A DNA stretch of 64,000 nucleotides. It comes from Desulfatibacillum aliphaticivorans DSM 15576 (GTDB taxonomy: Bacteria > Desulfobacterota > Desulfobacteria > Desulfobacterales > Desulfatibacillaceae). Shown piece after piece: positions 10,961 to 19,688 of this stretch (position 1 is its first letter; every line of letters begins with the position of its first letter). The translations under genes and the position numbers were made by a program. Where the stretch lies: the NCBI RefSeq assembly GCF_000429905.1, contig NZ_AUCT01000009.1:62001-126000 (forward strand). Reading direction: 5' to 3'. Below the pieces are notes generated by a model. That model was not told the origin of the DNA. It worked only from the letters and a program-made list of their open reading frames with translations, and did not search any database.

Positions 10961-11632
10961 TTATCCCTCTCTTAAAATCACAAACAATTTTTGGGGGCCG
11001 TGCATGCCTTTGAAGGGCGTTGCCTGGATGTCGGCTGTCATGCTGGGGCCTGTGATGAATATGGTCTGGGACGGCGGGGCCTGGCCCTGGAAAACCTCGC
11101 GGACCATATGTTCGTAGGTGGGCTTTAAACGATCCAGGGGCAGTACGGCTATGTGAAAGATGGGGGCCAGAGAGGTCAGTCTTGGCATGTCCTCCCTGGC
11201 CAGCAGGCACAGGGTTCCGGTTTCCGAAAATCCGTAATCGGCGCCCGTAATTCCCGCCTGGACGGCTTCAAAGGCGGCTTTCTTGAAGTCATCCCGGGAG
11301 GAATAGTCCTTTTGGGTGGTTATTTCAAACCCTTTTCCCTTGCCCCATGCAGTCAGATCCAGGTCGGAGACGGCTTGGTCCGTGGAGGCCAGTGCATGGG
11401 TGACGCCTTCCTCCTTCAGGATTCCTGCCAGGGCTTCCAGGGCCTGATCCTTATCCTTCACTCGATGGAGCACCCCGGTCTGGGCTTCCAGCAGGGTTTT
11501 GAACTTTTCCACCATTTGCTCCTGGTCCATGTTTTCGTCGGGCATGAACACGGAACAGGGCTGTCCGGGAGGATAATCCTGAGGAGCTTTTTTGAGCCGA
11601 TTCAAAATTTTATCGCGATTGCCTTCGAGCAT
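10961..11632 (-). CDS. lutC: LutC/LldG-type LUD-domain protein
   Basis: A 223-residue LUD-domain protein, the third subunit of the LutABC L-lactate oxidation complex that feeds electrons from lactate to the respiratory chain. It has the family features GITGADYGFSETGT and FITGPSMTADIQ. It is the last gene of a three-gene minus-strand operon, 14 bases after lutB. LutC proteins carry no Fe-S motifs of their own, and none are seen here. The substrate is lactate in characterised members; a related 2-hydroxy acid is possible. Confidence 0.92.
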   Translation of the reverse strand: MLEGNRDKILNRLKKAPQDYPPGQPCSVFMPDENMDQEQMVEKFKTLLEAQTGVLHRVKDKDQALEALAGILKEEGVTHALASTDQAVSDLDLTAWGKGKGFEITTQKDYSSRDDFKKAAFEAVQAGITGADYGFSETGTLCLLAREDMPRLTSLAPIFHIAVLPLDRLKPTYEHMVREVFQGQAPPSQTIFITGPSMTADIQATPFKGMHGPQKLFVILREG

Positions 11633-11646
11633 GGCTTCCTCCCAGT

Positions 11647-13083
11647 TTATTTTTTATGCTTTTTGTATTCTTTGATCCACTGATTAAAGGTCGGCCTGCC
11701 CATGGGCGGCAGGTCGCGGGATGCGAACCAGCCTTCGGGCTTGCCGAACAATTCCTTGACCATGCCGCCCTGCTTTTTCTGGTTCAGGGCGGTGCGGGCT
11801 CCGCGAATCATAACGTTCCACACCTTGGGGCGCGAGGCGGCTAATGCAAAGGCCCGGTACCGGGCTTCCAGGGACGCTGGCGCGCCGGCGCCGTGGAATT
11901 GGGGTTCTTTCTCCCGGTTTCTGGCCCGATGGGTCAACAGGATCTTGGGGTGCTCCACGCCTCCGGGGCATACGGATTGGCAGTGTTTGCACAGGGTGCA
12001 GGAGTGGTACAGGTCCTTGGTTTTATCCAGGCCCAAAAGCATGGGGGAGAGCACCTGGCCCATGGGGCCGGAATAGGCCCAGCCGTAGCTGTATCCTCCG
12101 ACCTTGCGGTAGATGGGGCAGAAATTAAGGCACGCGCCGCAGCGAATGCACTGGAGCGCCTGGCGGTAGGTCGGGTCCGCGTAGACCTTGGAGCGCCCGT
12201 TATCCAGGATGATGATGTGCAGCTCCTCGGGGCCGTCCGCCTCTTCGGCTTTTTTCGGCCCCGTATCCATGGACACGTAGGCGGAAATCAACTGGCCGGT
12301 TGCGCTGCGCGGCAGGTTTCTGAGGACCATCATAGCTTCTTCCATGTTGGGGAGCACCTTTTCCAAGGTCATGATGGAAACCTGGACCTTGGGCGAGGAT
12401 TTGCACATGCGGATGTTGCCTTCGTTTTCCACATTGATGATGGTTCCGGTTTCCGCCACAGCCATGTTAACGCCAGTAACTCCTATGTCCAGGAAATGGA
12501 ACCGGTCCCGGAGGTACTTTCTGGCCGCCCTGCCCAACTCCACGGGATCTTCCGTGGGTGCGTCCATCACGCCTTTTTCCAGAAAGACGTCCCGGATTTC
12601 CGCTGTGGGCACGTTAAGGGCCGGGCCGACAATATGGAAGGGAGGGCGTTTCAAAAGCTGGGCGATGAACTCCCCCAGGTCGGTCTCGTAGGCGGCGATT
12701 CCCACATCTTCCAAGGCTTGGTTAAGGCCCGTCTCCTCCGTCACCATGGACTTGCCCTTGGCCGCGTGCCTGGCGCCCAGTTTTTGAGCCAAATCCACAA
12801 TATAGGCGTTGGCCTGGGCGCTGTCCGCGGCCCAAACCACCTTGGCGCCGGCCTTGACGGCCTGCTCCTCAAACTGCTCCAGCAGCTTGGGCAGCCTGGC
12901 CACCGCGTTGGCGCGGATATCCCGGCAGGCCTGGATGGCCGCCTGAGGATCTTCAAAACTCTGGTACACTGCGTCGCGCATGGCGCTTAGGATCACGGGG
13001 AAGAAATCCAGCACGGCGCGGGCGTTGGGTTCTTTCAATTGCTCACGGGCGATATCCATATATTCGTGGGTGCGGATTTTCAT
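11647..13083 (-). CDS. lutB: LutB/LldF-type iron-sulfur protein
   Basis: A 478-residue fusion of an N-terminal LUD domain (ETGTIINVENEGN) and a ferredoxin-like domain with two 4Fe-4S motifs: CIRCGACLNFCPIY and CTLCKHCQSVCPGG. It is the electron-transfer subunit of the LutABC lactate dehydrogenase complex. The start at 13083 lies 11 bases after the lutA stop. A short C-terminal DUF3390-like tail follows the clusters. The intact 8-Cys pattern argues that it is functional. Confidence 0.94.
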   Translation of the reverse strand: MKIRTHEYMDIAREQLKEPNARAVLDFFPVILSAMRDAVYQSFEDPQAAIQACRDIRANAVARLPKLLEQFEEQAVKAGAKVVWAADSAQANAYIVDLAQKLGARHAAKGKSMVTEETGLNQALEDVGIAAYETDLGEFIAQLLKRPPFHIVGPALNVPTAEIRDVFLEKGVMDAPTEDPVELGRAARKYLRDRFHFLDIGVTGVNMAVAETGTIINVENEGNIRMCKSSPKVQVSIMTLEKVLPNMEEAMMVLRNLPRSATGQLISAYVSMDTGPKKAEEADGPEELHIIILDNGRSKVYADPTYRQALQCIRCGACLNFCPIYRKVGGYSYGWAYSGPMGQVLSPMLLGLDKTKDLYHSCTLCKHCQSVCPGGVEHPKILLTHRARNREKEPQFHGAGAPASLEARYRAFALAASRPKVWNVMIRGARTALNQKKQGGMVKELFGKPEGWFASRDLPPMGRPTFNQWIKEYKKHKK

Positions 13084-13094
13084 ATAAGCGCCTC

Positions 13095-13826
13095 TCAGGA
13101 ATCAATAGGACCGGCCAAAAGGTCGGCGATGTGCATGACTTTTCTTCCGGGATGGTTGCGGGACACGTATCCGCTGATGTTCAAAAAGCAGCCCGGCTCG
13201 CCCATGACCAGAACGTCGGCTCCGGAGTTGATGAAGTTCGTGACTTTCTCCTGGACCATGGTTTCGGAAATCTCTGAATACTTATGGGAGAACTCCCCGC
13301 CGAACCCGCAGCAGACGTCGGCGTTCTGCATGGGAACCAGCTCGGCGCCTTTGACGGAGGCTATGAGCTTCTTGGGCTGCTCGGACACGCCCAAGCCCCG
13401 CAAAAGGCTGCACGACTCGTGATAAGCCACCTTGCCGGAGAACTTGCCGCCCGCATCCTCTATGCCAAGGATATCCACCAAATATTGCGTGAACTCGTAG
13501 GTCTTGGACGCCATGTCCTGGGCCCGGGCCTTCCATTCCGGCTCGTCTTCGAACAGGGCCGGATACCTTTGGGTGATCATTTCCACGCAGGATCCGGAGG
13601 GTGAAACCACCACGGGGTCGTCTCCGAAAACCTCCATGAAATGCTTGGCGACCTTGCGGGCTTCCGGCAGAAATCCGGCGTTGGATGCGGGCAGGCCGCA
13701 GCAGGTCTGATCCTCGTGATAGACGAATGGAACGTCCAGCCTTTCCAGCAAGCGGACGACGGACTTGCCCGTCTTCGGCATGAACATATTCATGAGACAG
13801 GGGATATGCAGGGAGATTGGCGTCAT
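13095..13826 (-). CDS. lutA: LutA/LldE-type CCG-domain oxidoreductase subunit
   Basis: A 243-residue protein with two CCG domains, as in heterodisulfide-reductase HdrB and glycolate-oxidase GlcF relatives. The first set has Cys in SLHIPCLMNMF and TCCGLPASNAGF, the second in HESCSLLRG, VCCGFGGEFS and GEPGCF. It forms LutABC with the next two genes. A strong promoter (TTGACA, 17 bases, CATTAT on the minus strand, 13981-13953) lies upstream, between this gene and the LuxR-type regulator. Confidence 0.94.
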   Translation of the reverse strand: MTPISLHIPCLMNMFMPKTGKSVVRLLERLDVPFVYHEDQTCCGLPASNAGFLPEARKVAKHFMEVFGDDPVVVSPSGSCVEMITQRYPALFEDEPEWKARAQDMASKTYEFTQYLVDILGIEDAGGKFSGKVAYHESCSLLRGLGVSEQPKKLIASVKGAELVPMQNADVCCGFGGEFSHKYSEISETMVQEKVTNFINSGADVLVMGEPGCFLNISGYVSRNHPGRKVMHIADLLAGPIDS

Positions 13827-13952
13827 AGGCTGTTCCTTGGATTGGGTGGGGCGGGCTCAGGCCCTGTTTTTTAATTATTAATGCGTCTGGTTTTGCCTGG
13901 TTGCGTCACGGCTAAGATTGGATGGTCGAAACTTTTTGCATCGACTGTAAGT

Positions 13953-13981
13953 ATAATGGCTTGTCCTGCAATTTGTGTCAA
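13953..13981 (-). promoter_or_regulatory. Putative lutABC promoter
   Basis: On the minus strand TTGACA (13981-13976) and CATTAT (13958-13953) are 17 bases apart, about 130 bases before lutA. Just downstream, GTCGA and TCGAC arms (13925-13945) form a short inverted repeat that could be an operator. Confidence 0.55.
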
Positions 13982-14003
13982 GCGCGACTGTTTCAAGGAC
14001 GGT

Positions 14004-14918
14004 TTACACCAGATTGTTTTTTGCGGCCCAGACCGCCGCCTGGGTCCGATCGTTCACGCCCAGTTTGTTGAAAACGTGAATCACGTGGCTTTTTACGGTA
14101 TGGGGGCTGATTTCCAGCATGTCCGATATCTCGCCGTTGGTGAACCCCTCGGCCATCAAACGAAGCACCTGGATTTCCCGGGTGGTGAGGGTTTCTCCAA
14201 AAGGCGCCTGGACCGGGTCGTCCGCCTCAGCCGGTTCGGCGTTGCCCTGGGACGCACGGTCTTGGGGCGGGGTTTCGATTTCCACGGTGGAAACCACTTT
14301 TCCTTGCTGGTCAAAGACGGGATACACGACCGTGGAGGCAATGGGTTGGGTCAAGTCCGGGCATTGGTCCGGACCGGTCTTGTGTGCGCTCACCGCTGCG
14401 GCGAAGGCCATGCAGGTGGGATAGCCGCACTTTCGGCAATTGGTCCTGGGCAGGATTTTAAAGATGTCCAGCACCGGGATGTGTTTGTAAATACGGTGGT
14501 TGGGAGTAATGGAATCCTTTCGGGCTTCCAGGTCGTTTAAGAAATCCACCAGTTTCCAGGCGGCGGCCAGGGCTTCGTCGCGGTCCTTGTACAGGCCGAT
14601 CACCGCCCTTTTGGGGTAGAGGGCGCAGCCGGACTCCCCCTTTTTGGGGTAGAGGGCGCAATCCGGCTTGTCCCAGTCCTCCTCCCCCCAATGAAAGTGG
14701 ATGTAGTGGGGCCTTTCAAAATACAGGGCGTCCTCTTTAATTCGGTTGATGTAAGGGAACAGCCCCGAAACATCCTGATCCAGGTTAAACATGGCGTTCC
14801 AGGCGGGCCGGCTCATGCGCCTGGGAGGCGGGACGAGTTTGAAGTCGGTGAAACCCTGGACCAGCATGTGTTCTCCCCATAATGCGGTAAGGTCTGATAA
14901 TAAAGGCATGCAAACCAT
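14004..14918 (-). CDS. Fe-S-domain LuxR-family transcriptional regulator
   Basis: A 304-residue regulator joining an iron-sulfur domain to a LuxR helix-turn-helix. Residues about 35-110 contain two copies of CALYPK; residues 161-186 have Cys at 161, 164, 169 and 186, the C-x2-C-x4-C-x16-C spacing of the 4Fe-4S FeS family (PF04060, as in CO dehydrogenase/acetyl-CoA synthase and RnfB proteins). Residues about 245-304 are a GerE/LuxR HTH (LTTREIQVLRLMAEGFTN, then SPHTVKSHV). No receiver domain is present. It lies directly upstream of lutABC on the same strand, so it probably controls that operon in response to redox or metabolic state; this is inference. The start could also be the ATG at 14909. 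Confidence 0.88.
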   Translation of the reverse strand: MVCMPLLSDLTALWGEHMLVQGFTDFKLVPPPRRMSRPAWNAMFNLDQDVSGLFPYINRIKEDALYFERPHYIHFHWGEEDWDKPDCALYPKKGESGCALYPKRAVIGLYKDRDEALAAAWKLVDFLNDLEARKDSITPNHRIYKHIPVLDIFKILPRTNCRKCGYPTCMAFAAAVSAHKTGPDQCPDLTQPIASTVVYPVFDQQGKVVSTVEIETPPQDRASQGNAEPAEADDPVQAPFGETLTTREIQVLRLMAEGFTNGEISDMLEISPHTVKSHVIHVFNKLGVNDRTQAAVWAAKNNLV

Positions 14919-15329
14919 ACATCCCTTTAATGATCTTTTTCAAGGCGGCGAACAAAAAAACCTTCTCTTTGTCCATTAGGAAACCAGGAAAAGGCTGGCC
15001 TACAACCTGTTTTTTTTTAGCTGTCGTCCTTATGTTTTTGGCGCCGAATCGGCGAAATTGTTCTTGCACCGTTTGGTTTGGGGCGTTTTTTGCAGGAAAA
15101 CATTCGCAGGCGGCATTTCTTCTCGCCAACAAAATTTGCGCAGTATTCTAACCTGTTTATAACCAAAGGGAGATAAAGCCAGCCAAACCGGCTAAAAGGA
15201 AAAAGCACAATTTTTCCCAAGGCGGTAATTTTTTTATTTGACAAAAAACAACAGATGATCATATAGATTCAGTTTCCCCTGCCTATGTGGGCGGGGGTTA
15301 TCATTTTTTACGAACAAGGAAAAACACTC
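14919..15329 (+). promoter_or_regulatory. Divergent intergenic region with fusA promoter
   Basis: A 411-base spacer between the divergent regulator gene and the EF-G gene. TTGACA (15238-15243) and TATAGA (15262-15267), 18 bases apart, form a good promoter for the EF-G gene. Nothing else convincing is seen in the rest, which has several poly-T runs. Confidence 0.6.
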
Positions 15330-17423
15330 ATGAAGCCCGACATTCAGAAAACAAGGAACATAGGAATTTCCGCGCATATCGACGCCGGAAAGACCACGCT
15401 CACCGAACGCATTCTTTTCTACTGCCAAAGGATTCACGCCATCCATGACGTGAAAGGCAAGGATGGGGTGGGCGCCACCATGGATTTTATGGAACTGGAA
15501 AAGGAGCGCGGCATCACCATCGCCAGCGCAGCCACGTACTGCACCTGGAAGAATCACGAGATCAACATCATCGACACCCCAGGCCACGTGGACTTTACCA
15601 TTGAGGTGGAACGCTCCCTTCGGGTTCTGGACGGCGGGATTCTGGTCCTTTGCTCGGTGGGCGGCGTGCAAAGCCAGTCCATTACCGTGGACAGGCAAAT
15701 GGCCCGCTACAAGGTTCCGGCCGTAGCTTTCATTAACAAGTGCGACCGCAGCGGCGCCGACCCCTTTAGGGTTATCAGGCAGTTGCGGGATAAACTGAGC
15801 CACAACGCCATCGCCGTGCAGGTTCCCATCGGCCTGGAAGCGAATTTTGACGGCGTGGTGGACCTGGTGACCATGAAGGCTTTGTATTTTGACGGCGATT
15901 CCGGCGAAACGATCCGCGAGGGGGAAATCCCCGCCGATCTTATGGACATGGTGGAAGAACGCCGCGAAGAACTGATCGACGCAGCCAGCATGTATTCCGA
16001 CGATCTCATGGAGCAGGCTTTGGAAGGCGAGGTGACTCCCGAGGTTCTGATGGAAGCCATTCGTTTGGGAACCCTGGAAAGGGGCATCACCCCTGTTTTC
16101 ATGGGATCCGCTTACAAGAATAAGGGCGTTCAGCCCCTTCTGGACGGCGTGACCAAATACCTGCCCAATCCCGCGGACGTCACCAACACGGCCGTGGATC
16201 TGGAAAACAACGAAGAGCCCGTGGACTTGGTCACCGACTCCTCCAAGCCTTTGACGGCTCTGGCCTTCAAACTGGAAGACGGACGCTACGGTCAGTTGAC
16301 CTACATTCGGGTGTATCAGGGCTCCGTTTCCAAGGGCGACACCATTGTAAACGCTCGCACCGGCAAAAAAGTCAAGGTGGGCCGCGTGGCCCGCATGCAT
16401 GCCGACCAGATGGAAGATCTGGAAAGGCTGGAAGCCGGAACCATCGGCGCCCTGTTCGGTGTGGACTGCGCGTCGGGCGACACGTTCTGCAGCCCGGACA
16501 TCACCTATTCCATGACCAGCATGCACGTGCCTGAACCGGTCATCTCCCTGGCCATTGTGCCGGAAGACAACAAAGCCCAGATCAACATGTCCAAGGCTTT
16601 GAACCGCTTCACCAAGGAAGACCCCACCTTCCGCACCAAGGTGGACCCGGAAACCAGCGAAACCATTATTTCGGGCATGGGTGAACTGCACCTGGAAGTG
16701 TATGTTGAAAGAATGCGCAGGGAATACAGCGCGGCCGTCACCACGGGCAACCCCCAGGTGGCTTACCGCGAAACCATCACCCAGATGTCTGAATTCAACT
16801 ACACCCATAAAAAGCAGACGGGCGGTTCGGGCCAGTACGGCCGGGTTGCCGGGTTCGTCGACCCCGTCCCGGGCGAAGACTTTGTCTTTGAGAGCAAGAT
16901 TGTGGGCGGCGCCATTCCCACCCAATACATTCCTGCGGTGGAAAAAGGCTTTCAGTCCTGCATGGAAAAGGGCGCCCTCCTGGGCTTCCCCATCACCGGC
17001 GTAAAAATCGTCATCAACGACGGCCAGTCCCACTCCGTGGACTCTTCGGAAATGGCGTTCTCCGCCGCCGCCAGAGGCGCTTTCAGAGAAGTGTACAATA
17101 GGTGCAAACCCGCCATCCTGGAGCCCATTATGAAGGTGGAAGTGGAAACGCCGCCTGAATTCCAGGGCGCGGTTATGGGCTTGCTGAATCAGCGCCGAGG
17201 CATTATTCTGGGCACCCAGGAGCAGGACACCTTGTGCTTTGTGGAGGCTGAGGTTCCCCTGGCGGAAATGTTCGGGTATTCCACGGTGCTTCGCTCCTCC
17301 ACGCAAGGCAAGGCCCAGTTCACCATGGAATTCGCTTCTTACAGGAAAGCTCCTCAATCCGTGGCGGACGACCTGATTGAAAAGGCCGCCAAGGAAAAAA
17401 AGGATAAAACCAAAGTAGCATGA
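15330..17423 (+). CDS. fusA: Elongation factor G, spd/mitochondrial EF-G1 type
   Basis: A 697-residue translational GTPase that drives ribosomal translocation. The start at 15330 follows an AAGGA site; a frame extension to 15285 lacks one. G-motifs: AHIDAGKTT (P-loop), DTPGHVDF (G3), NKCD (G4). Domains II-V follow, including SGMGELHLEV and the GGSGQYG loop of domain IV. The segment GKDGVGATMDFMELEKERG and the TYCTWK motif resemble mitochondrial EF-G1 and its spd bacterial relatives more than the standard str-operon EF-G. It is not next to rpsL/rpsG/tuf; instead its stop overlaps the start of a P-loop ATPase gene by four bases. It may be the main translocase or a second paralog. Confidence 0.95.
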   Translation: MKPDIQKTRNIGISAHIDAGKTTLTERILFYCQRIHAIHDVKGKDGVGATMDFMELEKERGITIASAATYCTWKNHEINIIDTPGHVDFTIEVERSLRVLDGGILVLCSVGGVQSQSITVDRQMARYKVPAVAFINKCDRSGADPFRVIRQLRDKLSHNAIAVQVPIGLEANFDGVVDLVTMKALYFDGDSGETIREGEIPADLMDMVEERREELIDAASMYSDDLMEQALEGEVTPEVLMEAIRLGTLERGITPVFMGSAYKNKGVQPLLDGVTKYLPNPADVTNTAVDLENNEEPVDLVTDSSKPLTALAFKLEDGRYGQLTYIRVYQGSVSKGDTIVNARTGKKVKVGRVARMHADQMEDLERLEAGTIGALFGVDCASGDTFCSPDITYSMTSMHVPEPVISLAIVPEDNKAQINMSKALNRFTKEDPTFRTKVDPETSETIISGMGELHLEVYVERMRREYSAAVTTGNPQVAYRETITQMSEFNYTHKKQTGGSGQYGRVAGFVDPVPGEDFVFESKIVGGAIPTQYIPAVEKGFQSCMEKGALLGFPITGVKIVINDGQSHSVDSSEMAFSAAARGAFREVYNRCKPAILEPIMKVEVETPPEFQGAVMGLLNQRRGIILGTQEQDTLCFVEAEVPLAEMFGYSTVLRSSTQGKAQFTMEFASYRKAPQSVADDLIEKAAKEKKDKTKVA

Positions 17424-18238
17424 GCCCTGACATAGAGCCTATACGCCTCGCACGGAAATTTTCGCGCGGGGCTGAACTCCCATCCGGCGGCGGCCGGGTC
17501 ATATATTTGAGGGAAAGATCGCTTTCCATGCTCAAAAAGGAGATTGTCTTGAAAAATCCTTTGCGTTTGATTGGCGGAGAAGCCGGCCACATCCTGCCGA
17601 AAGGCGGCTTTGGGGCCGTGTTGGCAAGGGCCGGGGTGGGTAAAACCGCTGTGCTGGTGCAGATCGCCCTGGACAGCCTGCTGCGGGAAACCAATGTGCT
17701 GCACATCAGCCTGGATCAACCCGTCAGCAAGGTTTGCCTCTGGTACGAAGAAGTATTCAACCACGTGGGCAAACACTACCAGTTGAACAACACGGTAGAT
17801 CTTTGGGACGCCATTCTACCCCACCGGTTCATTATGACCTTTAATACCGAAGGCTTTTCCATTCCCCGCCTGGAAGAACGGATCACCGACCTCACCGAAC
17901 AGGGAATCTTTTACCCCCAGGTGGTGCTGGTGGACGGCCTTTCCTTTGATCAGGAAGTCCGGGAGCTTTTAAATGAAATGAAACTGGTGGCCAGGGAAAA
18001 CGAACTCAAAGTCTGGTTCGCCGTGCGCATTCATCGCGAGGACATTTCCGAAGAAAAGCCCGTGCCTGACAACTTTACAAACGTGGCCGACCTCTTTGAC
18101 GCCGCGCTTCAGCTTTCGCCTCAGGGCCCCCAGGTCATGGTTAACCCCATCAAGACCCCGGGCGAATTGGACGAATCCATCAGCCTGTACCTGGATCCCG
18201 CCTCTCTGCTCATCAAGGACGGTCAGCCGGGCGAGTAA
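17420..18238 (+). CDS. P-loop ATPase of unknown function (RecA/KaiC-like)
   Basis: A 272-residue protein with one nucleotide-binding fold: Walker A ARAGVGKTA (about 69-77) and Walker B VVLVDGL (about 167-173), spaced as in RecA/KaiC/DnaB-type ATPases. It has no DNA-binding or zinc motif and no membrane segment. The start at 17420 overlaps the EF-G stop codon (ATGA), suggesting translational coupling, but neither it nor the internal ATG at 17528 has a good ribosome binding site, so the first 36 residues are uncertain. I do not recognise a named family. Confidence 0.8.
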   Translation: MSPDIEPIRLARKFSRGAELPSGGGRVIYLRERSLSMLKKEIVLKNPLRLIGGEAGHILPKGGFGAVLARAGVGKTAVLVQIALDSLLRETNVLHISLDQPVSKVCLWYEEVFNHVGKHYQLNNTVDLWDAILPHRFIMTFNTEGFSIPRLEERITDLTEQGIFYPQVVLVDGLSFDQEVRELLNEMKLVARENELKVWFAVRIHREDISEEKPVPDNFTNVADLFDAALQLSPQGPQVMVNPIKTPGELDESISLYLDPASLLIKDGQPGE

Positions 18239-18257
18239 TATCAGTTTGGATCAAATC

Positions 18258-18297
18258 AACCGGGCATTCCCTGTTTTATGGGTTTTGCCCGGTTTTT
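18258..18297. terminator. Intrinsic terminator between convergent genes
   Basis: AACCGGGC (18258-18265) pairs with GCCCGGTT (18287-18294) and is followed by TTTATTTTTT on the plus strand. The loop is long (21 bases). It overlaps the last codons of the MFS gene. Confidence 0.65.
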
Positions 18298-19415
18298 ATT
18301 TTTTGGACGGCCGCCAGGGAAACCAGGCTCATCGCCGCCCCTGCAAAAAACGGAATGCGGTAGTCAATCATCCACATCAAGCCCCCCAAAACCGGTATGA
18401 CAACCGCGGCGATATGATTGATGGTGAAACCTACGGCCATGGTGGGGGCAATGTCCTGAGGATCCCCGATTTTTTGAAAATACGTCCTTATGGCGATGGA
18501 GCAGTTAAAGAATATATGATCCAGGACGTATAAAACCCCCACAACCGCCTTGGATTGCGTGGTTGCGTAGGCAATAAACACCAGAATCAGGCTGCCGTAC
18601 TCCACGCTCAACACCTTCCGCTCCCCAAACCGGACAATAGATTTTCCGATGAAAGGCGCCAAAAAATAGTTGATCAGGTTGTTGAGCATGAACAGGAGCG
18701 TGACCTCCTTAATGGCGTAGCCGAAATGCTGAACCATGAGGAATACGGCGAAAGCCATGAAAATCTGCCTTCTGGCCCCTGCCATGAAAGTCAAAAAATA
18801 ATACAATCCGTACTCCCTTTTCAGGATCATTTTTTTCTTTTGGAGCGGGACATCCTTGCTGGTGGGGTTTTGCCCAAAGGCCCATAAACCGGCCATGAAC
18901 GCAATCCCCCCGAAAATCAGATATATTTCCCTGTATTCTAAAATATACGCCAGACCGAAAATGGCGCCTCCCACAAAGATGTTGGCTCCGGAAGCCAGGC
19001 TGCGCAGCCGCCCAAATACGCGCGGGCTGGTGGTCTGGTCGAAATATTGGAGGGTCAGGGACTGGTTGGTGGTTTCAAAATAATGAAAGCCGAAACTCAT
19101 GATCAGGGTGGTTATAATCAGGCCGTAAAACGAGGGGAAAAAACCCGTCAACGCAACTCCGCCGCCCAGGAACAAAATGGACAAGGCGGAAAGCCGGTGC
19201 TCTTTTATAATCAGCATCACGAAAATGGCCAGCAGAGACAAAAATCCGGGAATCTCCCGAATGGACTGGATCGTCCCCACATGCTGTCCGTCCAGGCCCA
19301 CGCGCTCCACGGCGAAGTTGTTGAACAGGGTCATCCAGGTCTGCAGGCTCAATGCCGAGGCGATGGTTAAGACCATCAGGAAGACGTACATTTTTTTTGA
19401 GTCGGACTGTTCCAT
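18276..19415 (-). CDS. Major facilitator superfamily transporter
   Basis: A 379-residue inner-membrane protein with about 10-12 hydrophobic segments, in two halves separated by a basic loop near TSKDVPLQKKKMILKRE (about 196-212). FGRLRSL after helix 4 fits the MFS cytoplasmic-loop pattern. The substrate is unknown. It is a little shorter than typical 400-residue MFS proteins. It is divergent from the marR-RND operon 270 bases away, so regulation by that MarR is possible but unsupported. Confidence 0.85.
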   Translation of the reverse strand: MEQSDSKKMYVFLMVLTIASALSLQTWMTLFNNFAVERVGLDGQHVGTIQSIREIPGFLSLLAIFVMLIIKEHRLSALSILFLGGGVALTGFFPSFYGLIITTLIMSFGFHYFETTNQSLTLQYFDQTTSPRVFGRLRSLASGANIFVGGAIFGLAYILEYREIYLIFGGIAFMAGLWAFGQNPTSKDVPLQKKKMILKREYGLYYFLTFMAGARRQIFMAFAVFLMVQHFGYAIKEVTLLFMLNNLINYFLAPFIGKSIVRFGERKVLSVEYGSLILVFIAYATTQSKAVVGVLYVLDHIFFNCSIAIRTYFQKIGDPQDIAPTMAVGFTINHIAAVVIPVLGGLMWMIDYRIPFFAGAAMSLVSLAAVQKIKTGQNP

Positions 19416-19591
19416 GATTTTCTCCCGGGCTCATATCAGCCCTAAATCTTCATAGCACACAATGGGAGAGGTTCCCCCAACAAAAAAATAACAGAAAGAT
19501 TGCCTGTGTATATATTCCATGAAATCTTATTGTTATGTCTGTCCGGGCGGGGGCTGTATGGGGGCCGCGTATAGACGGGCGTAATTACACG

Positions 19592-19664
19592 TTGACAAAC
19601 GTAGTTTTTTTTAATTATTAGACTATCTAAATATTTTATGTTTTTTAATCATTAGAGAATTTAA
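19592..19664 (+). promoter_or_regulatory. marR-RND operon promoter with two MarR-type operator candidates
   Basis: TTGACA (19592-19597) and TTATTA (19615-19620) are 17 bases apart. Immediately downstream TTAGACTATCTAA (19618-19630) is a 5-bp-arm dyad, and a related imperfect dyad, TTAGAGAATTTAA, lies at 19652-19664, 34 bases further on. Paired AT-rich dyads over the promoter and leader are the usual arrangement for MarR autorepression. Confidence 0.55.
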
Positions 19665-19688
19665 TTTTTTCGAGAGGTATAAATAATT

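Noticed and set aside
11893..12990. A 365-codon frame antisense to lutB
   Set aside because: Same mirror effect; the lutB frame has intact Fe-S motifs, the antisense product resembles nothing.
15234..17357. A 707-codon open frame antisense to the EF-G gene
   Set aside because: It mirrors the third-position GC bias of a long, strongly conserved gene; its His/Gly/Phe-rich product has no recognisable domain and no ribosome binding site.
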